Origin: Pseudobutyrivibrio xylanivorans DSM 14809
GTDB lineage: Bacteria > Bacillota > Clostridia > Lachnospirales > Lachnospiraceae
Reading direction: 5' to 3'
Length of the DNA stretch: 64,000 nt
Assembly (NCBI RefSeq): GCF_900141825.1
Contig: NZ_FQYQ01000007.1
Location: forward strand, 1-64,000
The notes beneath the pieces are model-generated. The model made no database searches, was not told the DNA's origin, and was given only the letters and a program-made list of their open reading frames with translations. The position numbers and the translations under genes are program-made. Positions 54,914 through 64,000 of the stretch are shown here, in pieces. How positions within the stretch are numbered: the stretch's first letter is position 1; every line of letters starts with the position of its first letter.

Positions 54914-54943
54914 GCACTTATACAAGCAAGCTTGTATAAGTGC
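54914..54943. other. 14-bp perfect hairpin in the rpsD-rpoA spacer
   Basis: GCACTTATACAAGC/GCTTGTATAAGTGC with a 2-base loop. A T-run follows on the plus strand only, so for the plus strand it could act as a terminator. On the minus strand it is a plain stem-loop ahead of the attenuator at 54847. Confidence 0.7.
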
Positions 54944-54969
54944 TTTTTGTAATAATTTACTAAAATTTA

Positions 54970-55563
54970 TTATTTTGAATATAACTCGACGATAAGCATC
55001 TCGTCTACAGGAACATCGATCTGTTCTCTGTTAGGAAGCTCCTTAACTGTACCCTTAAGGTTCTCAGCGTCAACGTCAACCCACTCAGGAACTGTTCTAC
55101 CAGCTGTTACTTCAGTGATATCCTTGAATCTCTGAATGCTCTTTGACTTCTCGCGAACTTCGATAACATCTCCAGCCTTTACAAGGTATGAAGGAATGTT
55201 AACTGGCTTGCCGTTTACAAGGAACATCTTGTGATCAACAACCTGACGAGCTTCCTTTCTTGTACGTGCGAATCCCATACGGAATACTACGTTATCAAGA
55301 CGGCTCTCAAGCATTGTCATAAGGTTCTCACCTGTCATGCCCTTCTGACGGTCTGCCTTCTCATAATAATTACGGAAAGGCTTCTCAAGTACGCCATAGA
55401 TGAACTTAGCCTTCTGCTTCTCCTGAAGCTGAAGAGCGTACTCAGACTTCTTACCTCTTCCTCTATTCTTCTGTCTACGTGACTTTTTATCATATCCTAA
55501 AAATGTAGGATCTAAATCAAGAGATCTACATCTTTTAAGAACTGGTGTCTTATTAACTGCCAT
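54970..55563 (-). CDS. rpsD: Small ribosomal subunit protein uS4
   Basis: 197 residues. [24 protein letters not shown] and the S4 RNA-binding domain ([44 protein letters not shown]). The N-terminus has one cysteine only, so it is the zinc-free form. S4 starts 16S assembly and represses its own operon in many bacteria. Confidence 0.98.
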   Translation of the reverse strand: MAVNKTPVLKRCRSLDLDPTFLGYDKKSRRQKNRGRGKKSEYALQLQEKQKAKFIYGVLEKPFRNYYEKADRQKGMTGENLMTMLESRLDNVVFRMGFARTRKEARQVVDHKMFLVNGKPVNIPSYLVKAGDVIEVREKSKSIQRFKDITEVTAGRTVPEWVDVDAENLKGTVKELPNREQIDVPVDEMLIVELYSK

Positions 55564-55579
55564 TAGATTTTCCTCCTAA

Positions 55580-55972
55580 TTAGACTCTTCTACGCTTTGG
55601 TGGACGACATCCGTTGTGTGGAACTGGAGTAACATCCTTGATTGTAAGAACCTGAACGCCGTTTGCATCGATTGCTCTGATTGCAGCTTCACGTCCTGAA
55701 CCTGGTCCCTTAACGAATACATCTACACTCTTTAAACCGTGAACTAATGCAGCCTTAACTGCTGTCTCTGCTGCCATCTGTGCAGCATATGGAGTAGATT
55801 TTCTTGAACCTCTAAATCCTAGACCACCAGCACTTGCCCATGAAAGAGCATTACCCTGAGCATCTGTAATAGTAACGATAGTGTTATTGAAAGATGCCTG
55901 AACATGTACCTGTCCGTGTTCAACGTTTTTCTTTACACGCTTTTTTGTTGTCTTCTTTGCAACTTTAGCCAT
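55580..55972 (-). CDS. rpsK: Small ribosomal subunit protein uS11
   Basis: 130 residues. [27 protein letters not shown], then [13 protein letters not shown] and the C-terminal [17 protein letters not shown]. It lies 16 bases from rpsD and 35 from rpsM. Confidence 0.98.
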   Translation of the reverse strand: MAKVAKKTTKKRVKKNVEHGQVHVQASFNNTIVTITDAQGNALSWASAGGLGFRGSRKSTPYAAQMAAETAVKAALVHGLKSVDVFVKGPGSGREAAIRAIDANGVQVLTIKDVTPVPHNGCRPPKRRRV

Positions 55973-56007
55973 AATTAAACTAACCTACTTTCTTTCTATT
56001 AAAATAA

Positions 56008-56376
56008 TTACTTCTTCTTATTTGCTACTGTACGCTTTGGACCCTTGCGAGTACGAGCGTTTGTCTTAGTCTTCTGTCCACGAACAGGAAGACCCTTTCT
56101 ATGACGGATTCCTCTATAGCATCCGATTTCCTGAAGTCTCTTGATATCAAGGGCAACTTCTCTTCTAAGATCACCTTCTACAGTTAATGTCTCATCGATA
56201 ACTGTGCTGATCTTCTTAACTTCTTCATCAGTTAAATCCTTAACACGTGTGTTAGGATCTACGCCAGCTGCCTCAAGAACTTTGTTTGAGCTTACTCTAC
56301 CAATTCCGTAAATGTAAGTTAAACCAATTTCAATTCTCTTGTCTCTTGGTAAATCTACACCTGCAATACGAGCCAT
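56008..56376 (-). CDS. rpsM: Small ribosomal subunit protein uS13
   Basis: 122 residues. [25 protein letters not shown] start, [26 protein letters not shown] end. It follows a 210-base structured spacer after rpmJ with GGAGGTG before the ATG. Confidence 0.98.
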   Translation of the reverse strand: MARIAGVDLPRDKRIEIGLTYIYGIGRVSSNKVLEAAGVDPNTRVKDLTDEEVKKISTVIDETLTVEGDLRREVALDIKRLQEIGCYRGIRHRKGLPVRGQKTKTNARTRKGPKRTVANKKK

Positions 56377-56586
56377 GTGTGTTTACACCTCCATAAATAT
56401 TTCTACAATTAATAAGCGATATAAAATAATGCAGCTCCGAAAAATCGGCCTGAAATGTGTGCATATCCCATATCTTGTCCAAAGTGGCCCCGGTATGATG
56501 GGCCTTTTTATTATGAACAGCCTAAATTAGATACTCTTTAGGCTGCAGCCGCACATAATAAATGCATTACATAAACTAATCAGAAA
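56377..56586 (-). promoter_or_regulatory. Structured leader of rpsM
   Basis: The longest spacer in the ribosomal block (210 bases). Stems: CAGCCTAAA/TTTAGGCTG (56545-56537, 56526-56518), GGCCC/GGGCC (56504-56486 region) and CCGA/TCGG around 56438-56449. In E. coli the S4 repressor binds at the analogous place before rpsM. Whether this RNA does the same is open. Confidence 0.5.
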
Positions 56587-56700
56587 TTAACCCTGACGCT
56601 GCTTATGCTTTGGGTTTTCACAAATGATGCGAATGCTACCCTTTCTTTTGATGACCTTGCACTTCTCGCACATAGGCTTTACAGAAGATCTTACTTTCAC
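56587..56700 (-). CDS. rpmJ: Large ribosomal subunit protein bL36
   Basis: 37 residues, reading [20 protein letters not shown] through ...[17 protein letters not shown]. Start is GTG (56700) after GGAGG. The zinc-binding C-x2-C...C...H set is complete, so it is the zinc-containing form. It is the first gene behind the internal promoter at 56780-56808. Confidence 0.96.
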   Translation of the reverse strand: MKVRSSVKPMCEKCKVIKRKGSIRIICENPKHKQRQG

Positions 56701-56779
56701 GATTTTCCTCCTTTCCATGCCCTTTTTTCAAAGGTTGTGGTCAACTTATATTTGAACATTCCAAAAACGTCCGCTTAAT

Positions 56780-56808
56780 AGTATAGCGACCGTTTGTCAG
56801 TATGTCAA
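56780..56808 (-). promoter_or_regulatory. Internal promoter in front of rpmJ (alpha operon)
   Basis: TTGACA (56808-56803), 17 bases, TATACT (56785-56780) on the minus strand, in a 130-base spacer between infA and rpmJ. It would drive rpmJ-rpsM-rpsK-rpsD-rpoA-rplQ separately from the spc genes. Confidence 0.85.
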
Positions 56809-56831
56809 TATCTTTTTTCAATAACTATTTA

Positions 56832-57050
56832 TTACTTATCTCTCCAAATAATTCTTCCCTTAGAAAGATCATAAGGACTCATTTCGATTGTAACTTTATC
56901 ACCTGGTAAGATACGAATGTAATTCTGTCTTAACTTACCACTGATGTGAGCAAGAATCTGGTGACCATTCTCAAGCTCTACTTTAAACATTGCGTTTGGA
57001 AGTTTTTCAACAACAACTCCCTCAACTTCAATAACATCTGCCTTAGACAT
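56832..57050 (-). CDS. infA: Translation initiation factor IF-1
   Basis: 72 residues, S1-like OB fold: [25 protein letters not shown], then [27 protein letters not shown]. It binds the A site of the 30S subunit during initiation. It overlaps the KOW gene by 8 bases. Confidence 0.98.
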   Translation of the reverse strand: MSKADVIEVEGVVVEKLPNAMFKVELENGHQILAHISGKLRQNYIRILPGDKVTIEMSPYDLSKGRIIWRDK

Positions 57051-57309
57051 CCTGGTTCCTCCTATTATAAACCTTAAGAATTCTTTTAATAGTTATATCA
57101 TCCAGCGCTTCTTTATCCTGGATTTCATCCAACACTTCTGATGGAATATTTTTTATAAGTTGTAAATGAATCTTTTTCTTTTTCTTAGGCTTAGCAACCG
57201 GCTTGGTTGTGCCATTTGCTATCATATAGAAATCATCTCTTTCTTCCAGTATTACATATACCTGTTTTCTATCATGACCTGCCTTTGATGTTGCAAGCAT
57301 TAAATCCAT
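57043..57309 (-). CDS. KOW-domain RNA-binding protein
   Basis: 88 residues. Start ATG at 57309 has GGAGG 7 bases upstream. KOW-like beta segment [26 protein letters not shown], then a basic [15 protein letters not shown] stretch as in L14e-like proteins. It is often found between map and infA in Clostridia. It probably binds rRNA, role unknown. Confidence 0.85.
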   Translation of the reverse strand: MDLMLATSKAGHDRKQVYVILEERDDFYMIANGTTKPVAKPKKKKKIHLQLIKNIPSEVLDEIQDKEALDDITIKRILKVYNRRNQDV

Positions 57310-58100
57310 TTATTTCCCTCCGGATTTGAAAGCTCTGTTGGAGTAAGTGTAAGAATCTCTGGAGCTCCATCTGTTATAACAATTGTATTTTCATAATGAG
57401 CTGATAAAGACTCATCCATTGTAACAACTGTCCACTCATCATCCATCCAAGCTACATCAGGACCACCTGCATTTATCATTGGCTCAACTGCAAGAGTCAT
57501 GCCCTTAATAAGCTTAGGTCCTTTTCTAAATTTACGACGGAAGTTTGGAATTTCTGGAGCTTCATGTAAAGAACGGCCAATTCCATGTCCAACTAAATCT
57601 CTGACAACTCCATAACCAAAACTCTCGGCATAATCGCCGATTGCCCCTGAAATATCATAAAGATGATTTCCAGCTGTTGCAAATTTCATTCCCTGAAAGA
57701 AAGACTGTCGTGTTCTTTCTATAAGAAGTCTTGCCTCTTCGCTAATCTCTCCAACACCGACTGTACGAGCCGCATCTGAGTGATAACCTTTATACAAAAC
57801 TCCTGTGTCCAAACTGACAATATCACCATTTACTAAAATGTGATCTGCTGTTGGTATGCCATGAACCACTTCATCATTAACAGAAACACAAACGCTTCCT
57901 GGATAGCCATACAAGCCCTTGAAGTTTGGTTCACAGCCAAAACTTCTAATGACTTCCTCACCCAGTCTATCTACATCTAAAGTAGACATACCTTCATGAA
58001 TCTCTTTTGCAAGAGTCTCATGAACCTGAGCAAGAATCTTTCCAGCTTCTCTCATTAATTGAATTTCTTCTTCAGTTTTAATAGTTATAACTTCCGACAT
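57300..58100 (-). CDS. map: Type I methionine aminopeptidase
   Basis: 266 residues. The five metal ligands appear in order: D in SLDTGVLYKG, D in HSDAARTVGVG, H in VGHGIGRSLHE, E in TLAVEPMIN, E in YENTIVITD. It removes initiator Met. Adjacent to adk (1-base gap). Confidence 0.97.
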   Translation of the reverse strand: MSEVITIKTEEEIQLMREAGKILAQVHETLAKEIHEGMSTLDVDRLGEEVIRSFGCEPNFKGLYGYPGSVCVSVNDEVVHGIPTADHILVNGDIVSLDTGVLYKGYHSDAARTVGVGEISEEARLLIERTRQSFFQGMKFATAGNHLYDISGAIGDYAESFGYGVVRDLVGHGIGRSLHEAPEIPNFRRKFRKGPKLIKGMTLAVEPMINAGGPDVAWMDDEWTVVTMDESLSAHYENTIVITDGAPEILTLTPTELSNPEGNKWI

Positions 58101-58101
58101 C

Positions 58102-58746
58102 TTAAGCTCCTAAAATAGCTGTGATATCCTCAAAAACTTTTTCCATTGGCTGTGTACCATCAACAGACTTAAGAATACCCTTACCATTATAGTAATCGAT
58201 AAGTGGCTGTGTCTGATCATGATATACATCAAGTCTCTTCTTTACTGTCTCTGGCTTGTCATCTTCTCTAAGTACAAGCTCGTTACCACATGTATCACAA
58301 ATTCCTTCCTTCTTAGGTGGAATAGAAACGATGTGATATGTAGCTCCACAGTTAAGACATGCTCTACGCCCCGACATTCTGTTGATGATATTCTCATCTG
58401 GAACGTCTACATCGATTGCATAGTCCATAGACTGACCAATCTTTGTAAGAGCAGCATCAAGAGCCTCTGCCTGAGGAATTGTTCTTGGGAATCCATCTAA
58501 TACAAATCCATTTTTTGCGTCATCCTGTGCAATACGGTCCATAACAAGATCACATGTAAGTTCATCTGGAACAAGCAAACCCTGATCCATGTATTCCTTT
58601 GCCTTCTTGCCAAGCTCTGTACCGTTTTTAATGTTAGCACGGAATATATCACCTGTCGAAATGTGAGGAATAGAATACTTAGAGGCAATCTGCTTTGCCT
58701 GTGTTCCTTTGCCTGCACCAGGTGCACCTAACATAATAATCTTCAT
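58102..58746 (-). CDS. adk: Adenylate kinase
   Basis: 214 residues from the ATG at 58746 behind AGGAGG. P-loop [13 protein letters not shown] domain has a zinc cysteine set CLNCGATYH...CDTCGNEL, usual for Gram-positive long-form enzymes. It interconverts AMP, ADP and ATP. Located between secY and map as in most Firmicutes. Confidence 0.97.
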   Translation of the reverse strand: MKIIMLGAPGAGKGTQAKQIASKYSIPHISTGDIFRANIKNGTELGKKAKEYMDQGLLVPDELTCDLVMDRIAQDDAKNGFVLDGFPRTIPQAEALDAALTKIGQSMDYAIDVDVPDENIINRMSGRRACLNCGATYHIVSIPPKKEGICDTCGNELVLREDDKPETVKKRLDVYHDQTQPLIDYYNGKGILKSVDGTQPMEKVFEDITAILGA

Positions 58747-58855
58747 TTTTATAAAAACCTCCTGCATAAGTAGATTGTCGATAAAATTTTTCTCTAAAAA
58801 CACCTTAAGAGATACGCAGAAATCCCACGTATCTCCCTTGGTATCTTAATGACGA

Positions 58856-60169
58856 TTAGTCATTTAAAAATCCTTTGTAATTACGAACCATCATCTGTGA
58901 TTCAACCTGCTTAAGTGTCTCAACGATAACACCAACAATAATGATGATTGATGTTCCACCAAATGAAACGCTTGCGCCAAGTAAACCGTTAAAGATGAGT
59001 GGAAGTATAGCTACGATTGAAAGACCAATTGCACCAATGAAAATGATGTGCTTCAGAATGCTTGTTAAGTAATCTGAAGTTGGCTTTCCTGGTCTAATAC
59101 CAGGGATAAATCCGCCTGAACGCTTAAGATTCTCAGCAATCTCAAGTGGATTAAATGTAATCTCTGTGTAGAAATAAGCAAATCCAATGATGAGAAGTAC
59201 ATATACAACTGCACCAATTGTATTTACCCAATTTCCTGGGTTAAACCAGTTAGACTGATTCATAGCATTTAATACTTTACCCCAGAATCCCTGAACGCCA
59301 TTCTTGTCGAAAAGCTGAACAAGCATTATTGGAGTCTGTAACAGGGACTGTGCGAAGATAACCGGGATAACACCTGCTGTATTAACCTTCATAGGAATTA
59401 CAGATGAGTTACCACCAACCTGTCTTCTACCCTGAATTTTATTGGAATACTGTACTGGGATACGTCTTTCTGCGCTCTGTAAGATAACAACAAATACTAC
59501 AAGTGCAACGATGATTGCCGCAATAATAATTCCAGCAAGTGTTGCCTTTGGTACTGTCTTACCCTTCATGAACTGCTCATAAAGCTTTGTTAAATCAGAT
59601 GGGATACGGCTGATAATGTTAATAGTAAGTACTATTGAAATACCATTTCCGATTCCTCGTTCTGTAATTCTCTCACCGATCCACATAAGAACTGCAGAAC
59701 CTGCTGTAAGAGAAGCTACAACTAAAATAACATATAAAGGATTATAAGCTACAAGGTATCCGCTTCTTCCAAAACCAATTGCCATAGCAATAGATTCCCC
59801 CAGTGCTAAGCCGACTGTAAGATAACGTGTAATCTGAGTCATCTTCTTTCGACCAGCTTCACCATCTCGCTGCATCTCTTCTAATTTAGGAAATGCAATT
59901 GTAAGCAACTGCATAATAATTGAAGAGGTAATGTATGGTGTAATGTTCAGTGCAAATACTGACATTGCTGAAAAAGAACCACCAGTGATTGAATCGAAGA
60001 AATTCAATGCACTGTCACTATCCGCGAAGAGACTGCTAAAGGCACTACCATTGATGCCAGGCACTGGAAGCAAGCTTCCAAGCCTAACAACAATAAGCAT
60101 TAAAAATGTAAAACCAATTCGTCTTCTTAAATCTTTAATTTTAAAAGCATCGCGTAGTGTTTGAAGCAT
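58856..60169 (-). CDS. secY: Protein translocase subunit SecY
   Basis: 437 residues, ten membrane segments. GIGNGISIVLTINII and the FAYFYTEITFNPLEIAENLKRSGGFIPGIRPGKPT signature are present. It forms the channel with SecE and SecG. It starts immediately after the rplO stop. Confidence 0.98.
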   Translation of the reverse strand: MLQTLRDAFKIKDLRRRIGFTFLMLIVVRLGSLLPVPGINGSAFSSLFADSDSALNFFDSITGGSFSAMSVFALNITPYITSSIIMQLLTIAFPKLEEMQRDGEAGRKKMTQITRYLTVGLALGESIAMAIGFGRSGYLVAYNPLYVILVVASLTAGSAVLMWIGERITERGIGNGISIVLTINIISRIPSDLTKLYEQFMKGKTVPKATLAGIIIAAIIVALVVFVVILQSAERRIPVQYSNKIQGRRQVGGNSSVIPMKVNTAGVIPVIFAQSLLQTPIMLVQLFDKNGVQGFWGKVLNAMNQSNWFNPGNWVNTIGAVVYVLLIIGFAYFYTEITFNPLEIAENLKRSGGFIPGIRPGKPTSDYLTSILKHIIFIGAIGLSIVAILPLIFNGLLGASVSFGGTSIIIIVGVIVETLKQVESQMMVRNYKGFLND

Positions 60170-60170
60170 A

Positions 60171-60614
60171 TTAGATCACCTCTACAGTTCCGCCTAAAGC
60201 TTCAATCTTTTCCTTTGCACTTGCGCTAAAAGCATTAGCCTTAACATTGAGCTTCTTTGTAAGCTCTCCGCCACCAAGGATCTTAACGCCATCGCGAGGG
60301 TTCTTAATGATACCGCTCTCGATAAGTGACTCAACAGTTACAGTAGCACCATTATCAAATCTCTCTAAATAAGAAACATTGATACCAACGATTTCCTTTG
60401 TATTTCTGTTCTTGAAACCACGCTTAGGAAGACGTCTGTATAAAGGCATCTGTCCACCTTCGAATCCAAGTCTAATGCTTCCGCCAGAACGAGCCTTCTG
60501 TCCCTTATGACCCTTACCAGCAGTCTTGCCATTTCCTGAACCGTGTCCACGGCCTCTTCTGAAATTATCGCTATGCTTTGAGCCTTCTGCTGGCTGTAAG
60601 TTAGATAAATCCAT
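60171..60614 (-). CDS. rplO: Large ribosomal subunit protein uL15
   Basis: 147 residues. The N-terminal Gly/Lys/Arg-rich tail ([26 protein letters not shown]) reaches into 23S rRNA. The [13 protein letters not shown]-like end follows. Standard spc position. Confidence 0.98.
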   Translation of the reverse strand: MDLSNLQPAEGSKHSDNFRRGRGHGSGNGKTAGKGHKGQKARSGGSIRLGFEGGQMPLYRRLPKRGFKNRNTKEIVGINVSYLERFDNGATVTVESLIESGIIKNPRDGVKILGGGELTKKLNVKANAFSASAKEKIEALGGTVEVI

Positions 60615-60631
60615 TATGGCACCTCCTTCTA

Positions 60632-60817
60632 TTAAATTTCTTCAACTTTTACTAAGTGATTGACCATTCTAAGCATTCCGCGAACGCTGTCGTTGTCAGG
60701 AAGCTCAACAGTCTTATTGACCTTTCTAAGGCCAAGTGCTTCTACAGTCTTCTTGTTCTTAGGAACAGCACCGATTGTAGACTTTACGAGTGTTACTCTT
60801 AACTTCTTCTCTGCCAT
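60632..60817 (-). CDS. rpmD: Large ribosomal subunit protein uL30
   Basis: 61 residues from the ATG at 60817 behind TTAAGGAGG; the longer frame is inside rps[21 protein letters not shown] with [14 protein letters not shown] is the L30 signature. Confidence 0.97.
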   Translation of the reverse strand: MAEKKLRVTLVKSTIGAVPKNKKTVEALGLRKVNKTVELPDNDSVRGMLRMVNHLVKVEEI

Positions 60818-60830
60818 TTTACTTTCCTCC

Positions 60831-61340
60831 TTAAGCAAGAATGTCTTCAACCTTCTTGCCACGAGCCTTAGCTACTTCTTCAGGTGACTTAAGAAGCTTA
60901 AGTCCCTCGATAGTAGCAAGAACAACGTTCTGCTTATTTGATGATCCAAGTGACTTTGTACGGATATTTCCAATACCTGCAAGCTCACATACGGCACGTG
61001 CTGGACCACCAGCGATGATACCAGTACCTTCTGGAGCCTTCTTAAGAAGGACAGAAGCACCTGTGTGCTTACCCTGAATGTCATGTGTAATACTGTGGTT
61101 GTCATCAAGTTTAACTGTGATGAGCTTCTTCATTGCATCTTCCTTACCCTTGCGGATAGCTTCAGGAATTTCAGCTGCCTTGCCAAGTCCAGCGCCAACG
61201 TGTCCGTTCTTATCGCCTACTACAACAAGAGCTGTGAAACGCATGTTACGTCCACCCTTAACAACCTTTGTTACACGCTTAATTTCTACAACCTGCTCAG
61301 TTAACTCTAACTGGCTAGCGTCAATGATTTCACGTTTCAT
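60831..61340 (-). CDS. rpsE: Small ribosomal subunit protein uS5
   Basis: 169 residues. [22 protein letters not shown] (S5 dsRBD) and [17 protein letters not shown]-type C-terminal domain with [13 protein letters not shown]5 affects decoding accuracy. Confidence 0.98.
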   Translation of the reverse strand: MKREIIDASQLELTEQVVEIKRVTKVVKGGRNMRFTALVVVGDKNGHVGAGLGKAAEIPEAIRKGKEDAMKKLITVKLDDNHSITHDIQGKHTGASVLLKKAPEGTGIIAGGPARAVCELAGIGNIRTKSLGSSNKQNVVLATIEGLKLLKSPEEVAKARGKKVEDILA

Positions 61341-61351
61341 GTGTTCTCCTC

Positions 61352-61720
61352 CTAGAATTCTAATCCAGCTTCTCTAGCTGCGTCTGCAAGAGCTGCAACC
61401 TTGCCGGCATAAATGTAACCACCTCTGTCGAATACGACTTCCTTGATTCCCTTTTCCTGTGCCTTCTTTGCAATAACTGTACCAAGCTTTGAAGCAGCTT
61501 CTACGTTATTTGTCTTTGCAAGATCTGCCTTAACGTCTGCGTCAAGAGTAGATGCTGAAACGAGTGTATTTCCACATGTATCATCAATAACCTGAACATA
61601 CATGTGATTGTTGCTTCTGAACACTGCTAAACGTGGTCTTTCTGCAGTACCGGCTAGAGTGTTACGAAGTCTTCTATGCTTTGTCTGGCGAACTACTGAT
61701 CTAGATTTCTTACTTACCAT
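61352..61720 (-). CDS. rplR: Large ribosomal subunit protein uL18
   Basis: 122 residues. [18 protein letters not shown] and [28 protein letters not shown]. It binds 5S rRNA. Confidence 0.98.
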   Translation of the reverse strand: MVSKKSRSVVRQTKHRRLRNTLAGTAERPRLAVFRSNNHMYVQVIDDTCGNTLVSASTLDADVKADLAKTNNVEAASKLGTVIAKKAQEKGIKEVVFDRGGYIYAGKVAALADAAREAGLEF

Positions 61721-61738
61721 TTTACATTCACTCCTTTA

Positions 61739-62278
61739 CTATTTCTTACCGGTCTTACCGACTTTACGTCTAATAACTTCATCAGAGTACTTAATACCCT
61801 TACCCTTGTATGGCTCAGGTCTTCTCTTATCTCTGATGTTGGCAGCGTACTGACCAACCTTTTCCTTGTCGATACCCTTGATGATAATTTTATTTCCGTC
61901 AACAGTTGACTCGATACCCTCTGGATCTTCCATCTCAACTGGGTGTGAGTAACCAAGGTTAAGAGTAAGCTTCTTACCAGCCTTTGATGCTCTGTAACCT
62001 ACACCGTTAACCTCAAGAGTCTTCTCATAGCCATCAGTAACACCAACAACCATGTTGTTGATAAGTGTTCTTGTAAGACCATGTAAAGACTTCATCTTCT
62101 TTAAATCATTAGGTCTAGTAACAACAACTTCTGCACCCTCAAGCTTGATATCCATCTCTGATGGAAGTGTTCTCTCAAGAGTACCCTTAGGACCTTTTAC
62201 AGTCACATGATTATTTTCTGCAATCTCAACTGTAACACCAGCTGGAACTGCGATTGGCATTCTTCCTATACGTGACAT
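61739..62278 (-). CDS. rplF: Large ribosomal subunit protein uL6
   Basis: 179 residues. [18 protein letters not shown] start, and the [31 protein letters not shown] end typical of L6. It lies near the sarcin-ricin loop. Confidence 0.98.
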   Translation of the reverse strand: MSRIGRMPIAVPAGVTVEIAENNHVTVKGPKGTLERTLPSEMDIKLEGAEVVVTRPNDLKKMKSLHGLTRTLINNMVVGVTDGYEKTLEVNGVGYRASKAGKKLTLNLGYSHPVEMEDPEGIESTVDGNKIIIKGIDKEKVGQYAANIRDKRRPEPYKGKGIKYSDEVIRRKVGKTGKK

Positions 62279-62367
62279 GCCCGTACCTCCTTAAATAAGA
62301 TAGTATGTCCGGCTTCTATAACCGGGTTATACTTTTTGGTAATTAGTTACTTATTGTTTGATATTGA
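62279..62367 (-). other. rpsH-rplF spacer with a small hairpin
   Basis: CCGG/CCGG with a 9-base loop (62325-62309) inside a GTAT/ATAC stem (62332-62303), and a second weak stem GGTAAT/ATTACC overlapping the rpsH stop. It may be a processing or binding site. Confidence 0.35.
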
Positions 62368-62769
62368 TTACCAAACGTATGCAAGAACTTCGCCACCAAC
62401 CTGAAGCTTACGAGCTTCCTTATCTGTGATGATGCCCTTGTTTGTTGAAAGGATAGCGATACCAAGACCACCTAAAACGTATGGGATATCGTCCTTACCA
62501 GCGTAAATACGAAGACCTGGCTTAGAGATTCTCTTAATACCAGAAATGATCTTCTCGTTCTTGTTTGCACCGTACTTTAATGTAACACGGATATCCTTGA
62601 AGTTACCATTATCAACGATGTCGTACTTTGTGATAAATCCTTCATCTACAAGAATGTCTGCAATTGCAAGCTTCATCTTTGATGCAGGAATATCTACTGT
62701 ATCATGTTTTGCAGTATTTGCATTACGGATTCTTGTAAGCATATCTGCTATTGGATCACTCATATTCAT
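62368..62769 (-). CDS. rpsH: Small ribosomal subunit protein uS8
   Basis: 133 residues. [30 protein letters not shown] start and [31 protein letters not shown] end. The first ATG (62769) is best spaced to AGGAGG. S8 is the spc-operon repressor in E. coli. Confidence 0.98.
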   Translation of the reverse strand: MNMSDPIADMLTRIRNANTAKHDTVDIPASKMKLAIADILVDEGFITKYDIVDNGNFKDIRVTLKYGANKNEKIISGIKRISKPGLRIYAGKDDIPYVLGGLGIAILSTNKGIITDKEARKLQVGGEVLAYVW

Positions 62770-62809
62770 GATGCAATTTCCTCCTAATTTTCAATCTGTG
62801 CTCGTTATC

Positions 62810-62995
62810 TTACCATGAAGCTTTCTTAACGCCTGGGATCTGACCCTTGTAAGCTAACTCACGGAAACATACTCTACAAATACCATACTTTCTAAGGTAT
62901 GCATGTGGACGACCGCAGATTTTGCAGCGGCTATATTCCTGTGTAGAGAACTTAGCTGCGCGCTGCTGCTTTACTTTCATTGACTTCTTTGCCAT
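62810..62995 (-). CDS. rpsN: Small ribosomal subunit protein uS14, zinc-binding type
   Basis: 61 residues from the ATG at 62995; the longer frame lies in rplE. Zinc cysteines in [20 protein letters not shown]. This is the short, zinc-containing S14 form. Confidence 0.97.
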   Translation of the reverse strand: MAKKSMKVKQQRAAKFSTQEYSRCKICGRPHAYLRKYGICRVCFRELAYKGQIPGVKKASW

Positions 62996-63005
62996 AACTT
63001 TCCTC

Positions 63006-63551
63006 CTATGCTTCCTTAGCGAAAGGCATGTTGAATAAACGAAGTAATTCTCTTGCCTCTTCATCTGTCTTAGCTGTAGTTACGAAGATGATATCCATAC
63101 CACGAGTCTTGTCGATCTTATCGTACTCGATCTCAGGGAAGATAATCTGCTCCTTGATACCAAGTGCATAGTTACCTCTACCATCGAAGGAATTAGGATT
63201 TACACCTCTAAAGTCACGTACACGTGGGAGTGCAAGATTGATGAGACGATCTGCGAACTCGTACATCTTCTCTCCACGAAGTGTAGTCTTACATCCGATT
63301 GCCATACCTTCACGAATCTTGAAGTTAGCAACAGAATTCTTAGCCTTTGTTGTAACAGCTTTCTGGCCTGTAATCTTTTCCATATCATTAACTGCAGACT
63401 CAAGAAGCTTTGCGTTGTCCTTTGCCTCGCCAACACCCATGTTGACAACGATCTTTTCGATCTTAGGAACTTCCATAATATTCTTGTATCCAAACTTCTC
63501 TACCATTGCTGGTACGATCTCATTAAGATACTGATCTTTTAATCTACTCAA
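63006..63551 (-). CDS. rplE: Large ribosomal subunit protein uL5
   Basis: 181 residues. [44 protein letters not shown], and [24 protein letters not shown]. It binds 5S rRNA and the P-site tRNA elbow. Confidence 0.98.
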   Translation of the reverse strand: MSRLKDQYLNEIVPAMVEKFGYKNIMEVPKIEKIVVNMGVGEAKDNAKLLESAVNDMEKITGQKAVTTKAKNSVANFKIREGMAIGCKTTLRGEKMYEFADRLINLALPRVRDFRGVNPNSFDGRGNYALGIKEQIIFPEIEYDKIDKTRGMDIIFVTTAKTDEEARELLRLFNMPFAKEA

Positions 63552-63573
63552 CGAACTGTTCTCCTTTCTTCAA

Positions 63574-63885
63574 TTAGTCAATCACTTCGCCAGTCTTCTT
63601 AGCGAAACGGACCTTCTTATCTCCGTCCATCTTGAAGCCAACGCGTGTAGGCTGACCGTTATGAAGTAACATAACATTTGAAGCATCGATAGGAGCTTCC
63701 TGCTCGATGATACCGCCTGCCTGGTTAGCCATGCTAGGCTTAACATGACGCTTAACCATGTTAACACCTTCAACTGTAACGGTGTTATTCTTCTTATCTA
63801 CTGCGATAACCTTACCTTCGTTGTTAACATCGCCACCTGCGATGACACGAACTGTATCGCCTTTTTTAATTTTCATTGTTGCCAT
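63574..63885 (-). CDS. rplX: Large ribosomal subunit protein uL24
   Basis: 103 residues. [20 protein letters not shown] (KOW motif), [12 protein letters not shown], and the end [15 protein letters not shown] at 63885 is 8 bases from AGGAGG, which overlaps the rplN stop codon. Confidence 0.98.
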   Translation of the reverse strand: MATMKIKKGDTVRVIAGGDVNNEGKVIAVDKKNNTVTVEGVNMVKRHVKPSMANQAGGIIEQEAPIDASNVMLLHNGQPTRVGFKMDGDKKVRFAKKTGEVID

Positions 63886-63897
63886 TCGTTCTTCCTC

Positions 63898-64000
63898 CTA
63901 CAATACTTCTGGAGCGAGAGAAACAATCTTCATGAACTGCTTCTCACGAAGCTCTCTAGCTACAGGTCCAAAAATACGAGTTCCTCTTGGAGTCTTGTCA
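63898..64000 (-). CDS. rplN: Large ribosomal subunit protein uL14, C-terminal part (cut by window end)
   Basis: The visible 33 codons read [20 protein letters not shown] and then [13 protein letters not shown] before a TAG stop, the conserved L14 C-terminus. The remainder of the gene and the S10-side of the cluster lie beyond base 64000. Confidence 0.96.
   Translation of the reverse strand, partial: DKTPRGTRIFGPVARELREKQFMKIVSLAPEVL

Overview
The window looks like a chromosomal segment of an anaerobic low-GC Firmicute, most likely a Lachnospiraceae member of the Butyrivibrio/Pseudobutyrivibrio type. This rests on the 16S 5' end, AT-rich spacers with strong AGGAGG ribosome binding sites, type III glutamine synthetase, the whiA-rapZ-crh cluster, a KOW protein between map and infA, and an enlarged L17. 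The genus is inference only. Nearly every gene is on the minus strand. The one clear plus-strand gene is a class A penicillin-binding protein.

Layout, left to right; transcription mostly runs right to left. 1-600: 5' end of a 16S rRNA gene fed by three tandem promoters. 625-1908: threonine aldolase with a structured leader, and tRNA-Ser. 2073-7359: a tight operon for the t6A tRNA modification (tsaE, tsaB, tsaD) with rimI, RNase Z, ispD and two unknown small proteins. 7434-7651: a repeat/hairpin element. 7855-11795: tex, a membrane acyltransferase and rplY. 12000-18281: glycerol regulon (glpP, glpK, glpF, two FAD dehydrogenases, DUF1667). 18652-20913: ACT-domain regulator, homoserine dehydrogenase and ThrH. 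21130-26504: prfB with a programmed frameshift, S41 protease, ftsX, ftsE and a PucR-type regulator. 27112-31380: secreted NlpC/P60 protein, trxB, ridA, cvfB-like gene, thioesterase, then tRNA-Gln. 31609-34930: yigZ and divergent PBP1A. 35028-38220: glnN and fba. 38295-48473: lipid kinase, crh, whiA, rapZ, murB, M18 aminopeptidase, hprK, uvrC, ftsH. 48683-53028: an ABC importer of the TrpXYZ type and a MATE transporter. 53187-64000: the spc and alpha ribosomal protein clusters from rplQ back to the 3' end of rplN, where the window ends.

Several groups fit together functionally. HprK phosphorylates the regulatory serine of HPr and Crh and responds to fructose bisphosphate; hprK, crh and fba lie within about 7 kb. 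GlpP is expected to antiterminate the glp genes downstream of its own gene. The ribosomal region is one near-continuous transcript with an internal promoter in front of rpmJ.

No prophage, insertion sequence, CRISPR array or defence system is visible. The novel-looking material is between genes. The best item is an 84-89 nt element present three times (21037-21125, 22289-22372, 48587-48671), with conserved loops and stems that change in a compensatory way. Others are a three-way-junction leader before the threonine aldolase gene, a hairpin array between fba and glnN, a duplicated 15-nt loop motif between rpoA and rplQ, structured ribosomal-protein spacers, and a cluster of DnaA boxes. All structures were judged by eye, with no folding or database search.
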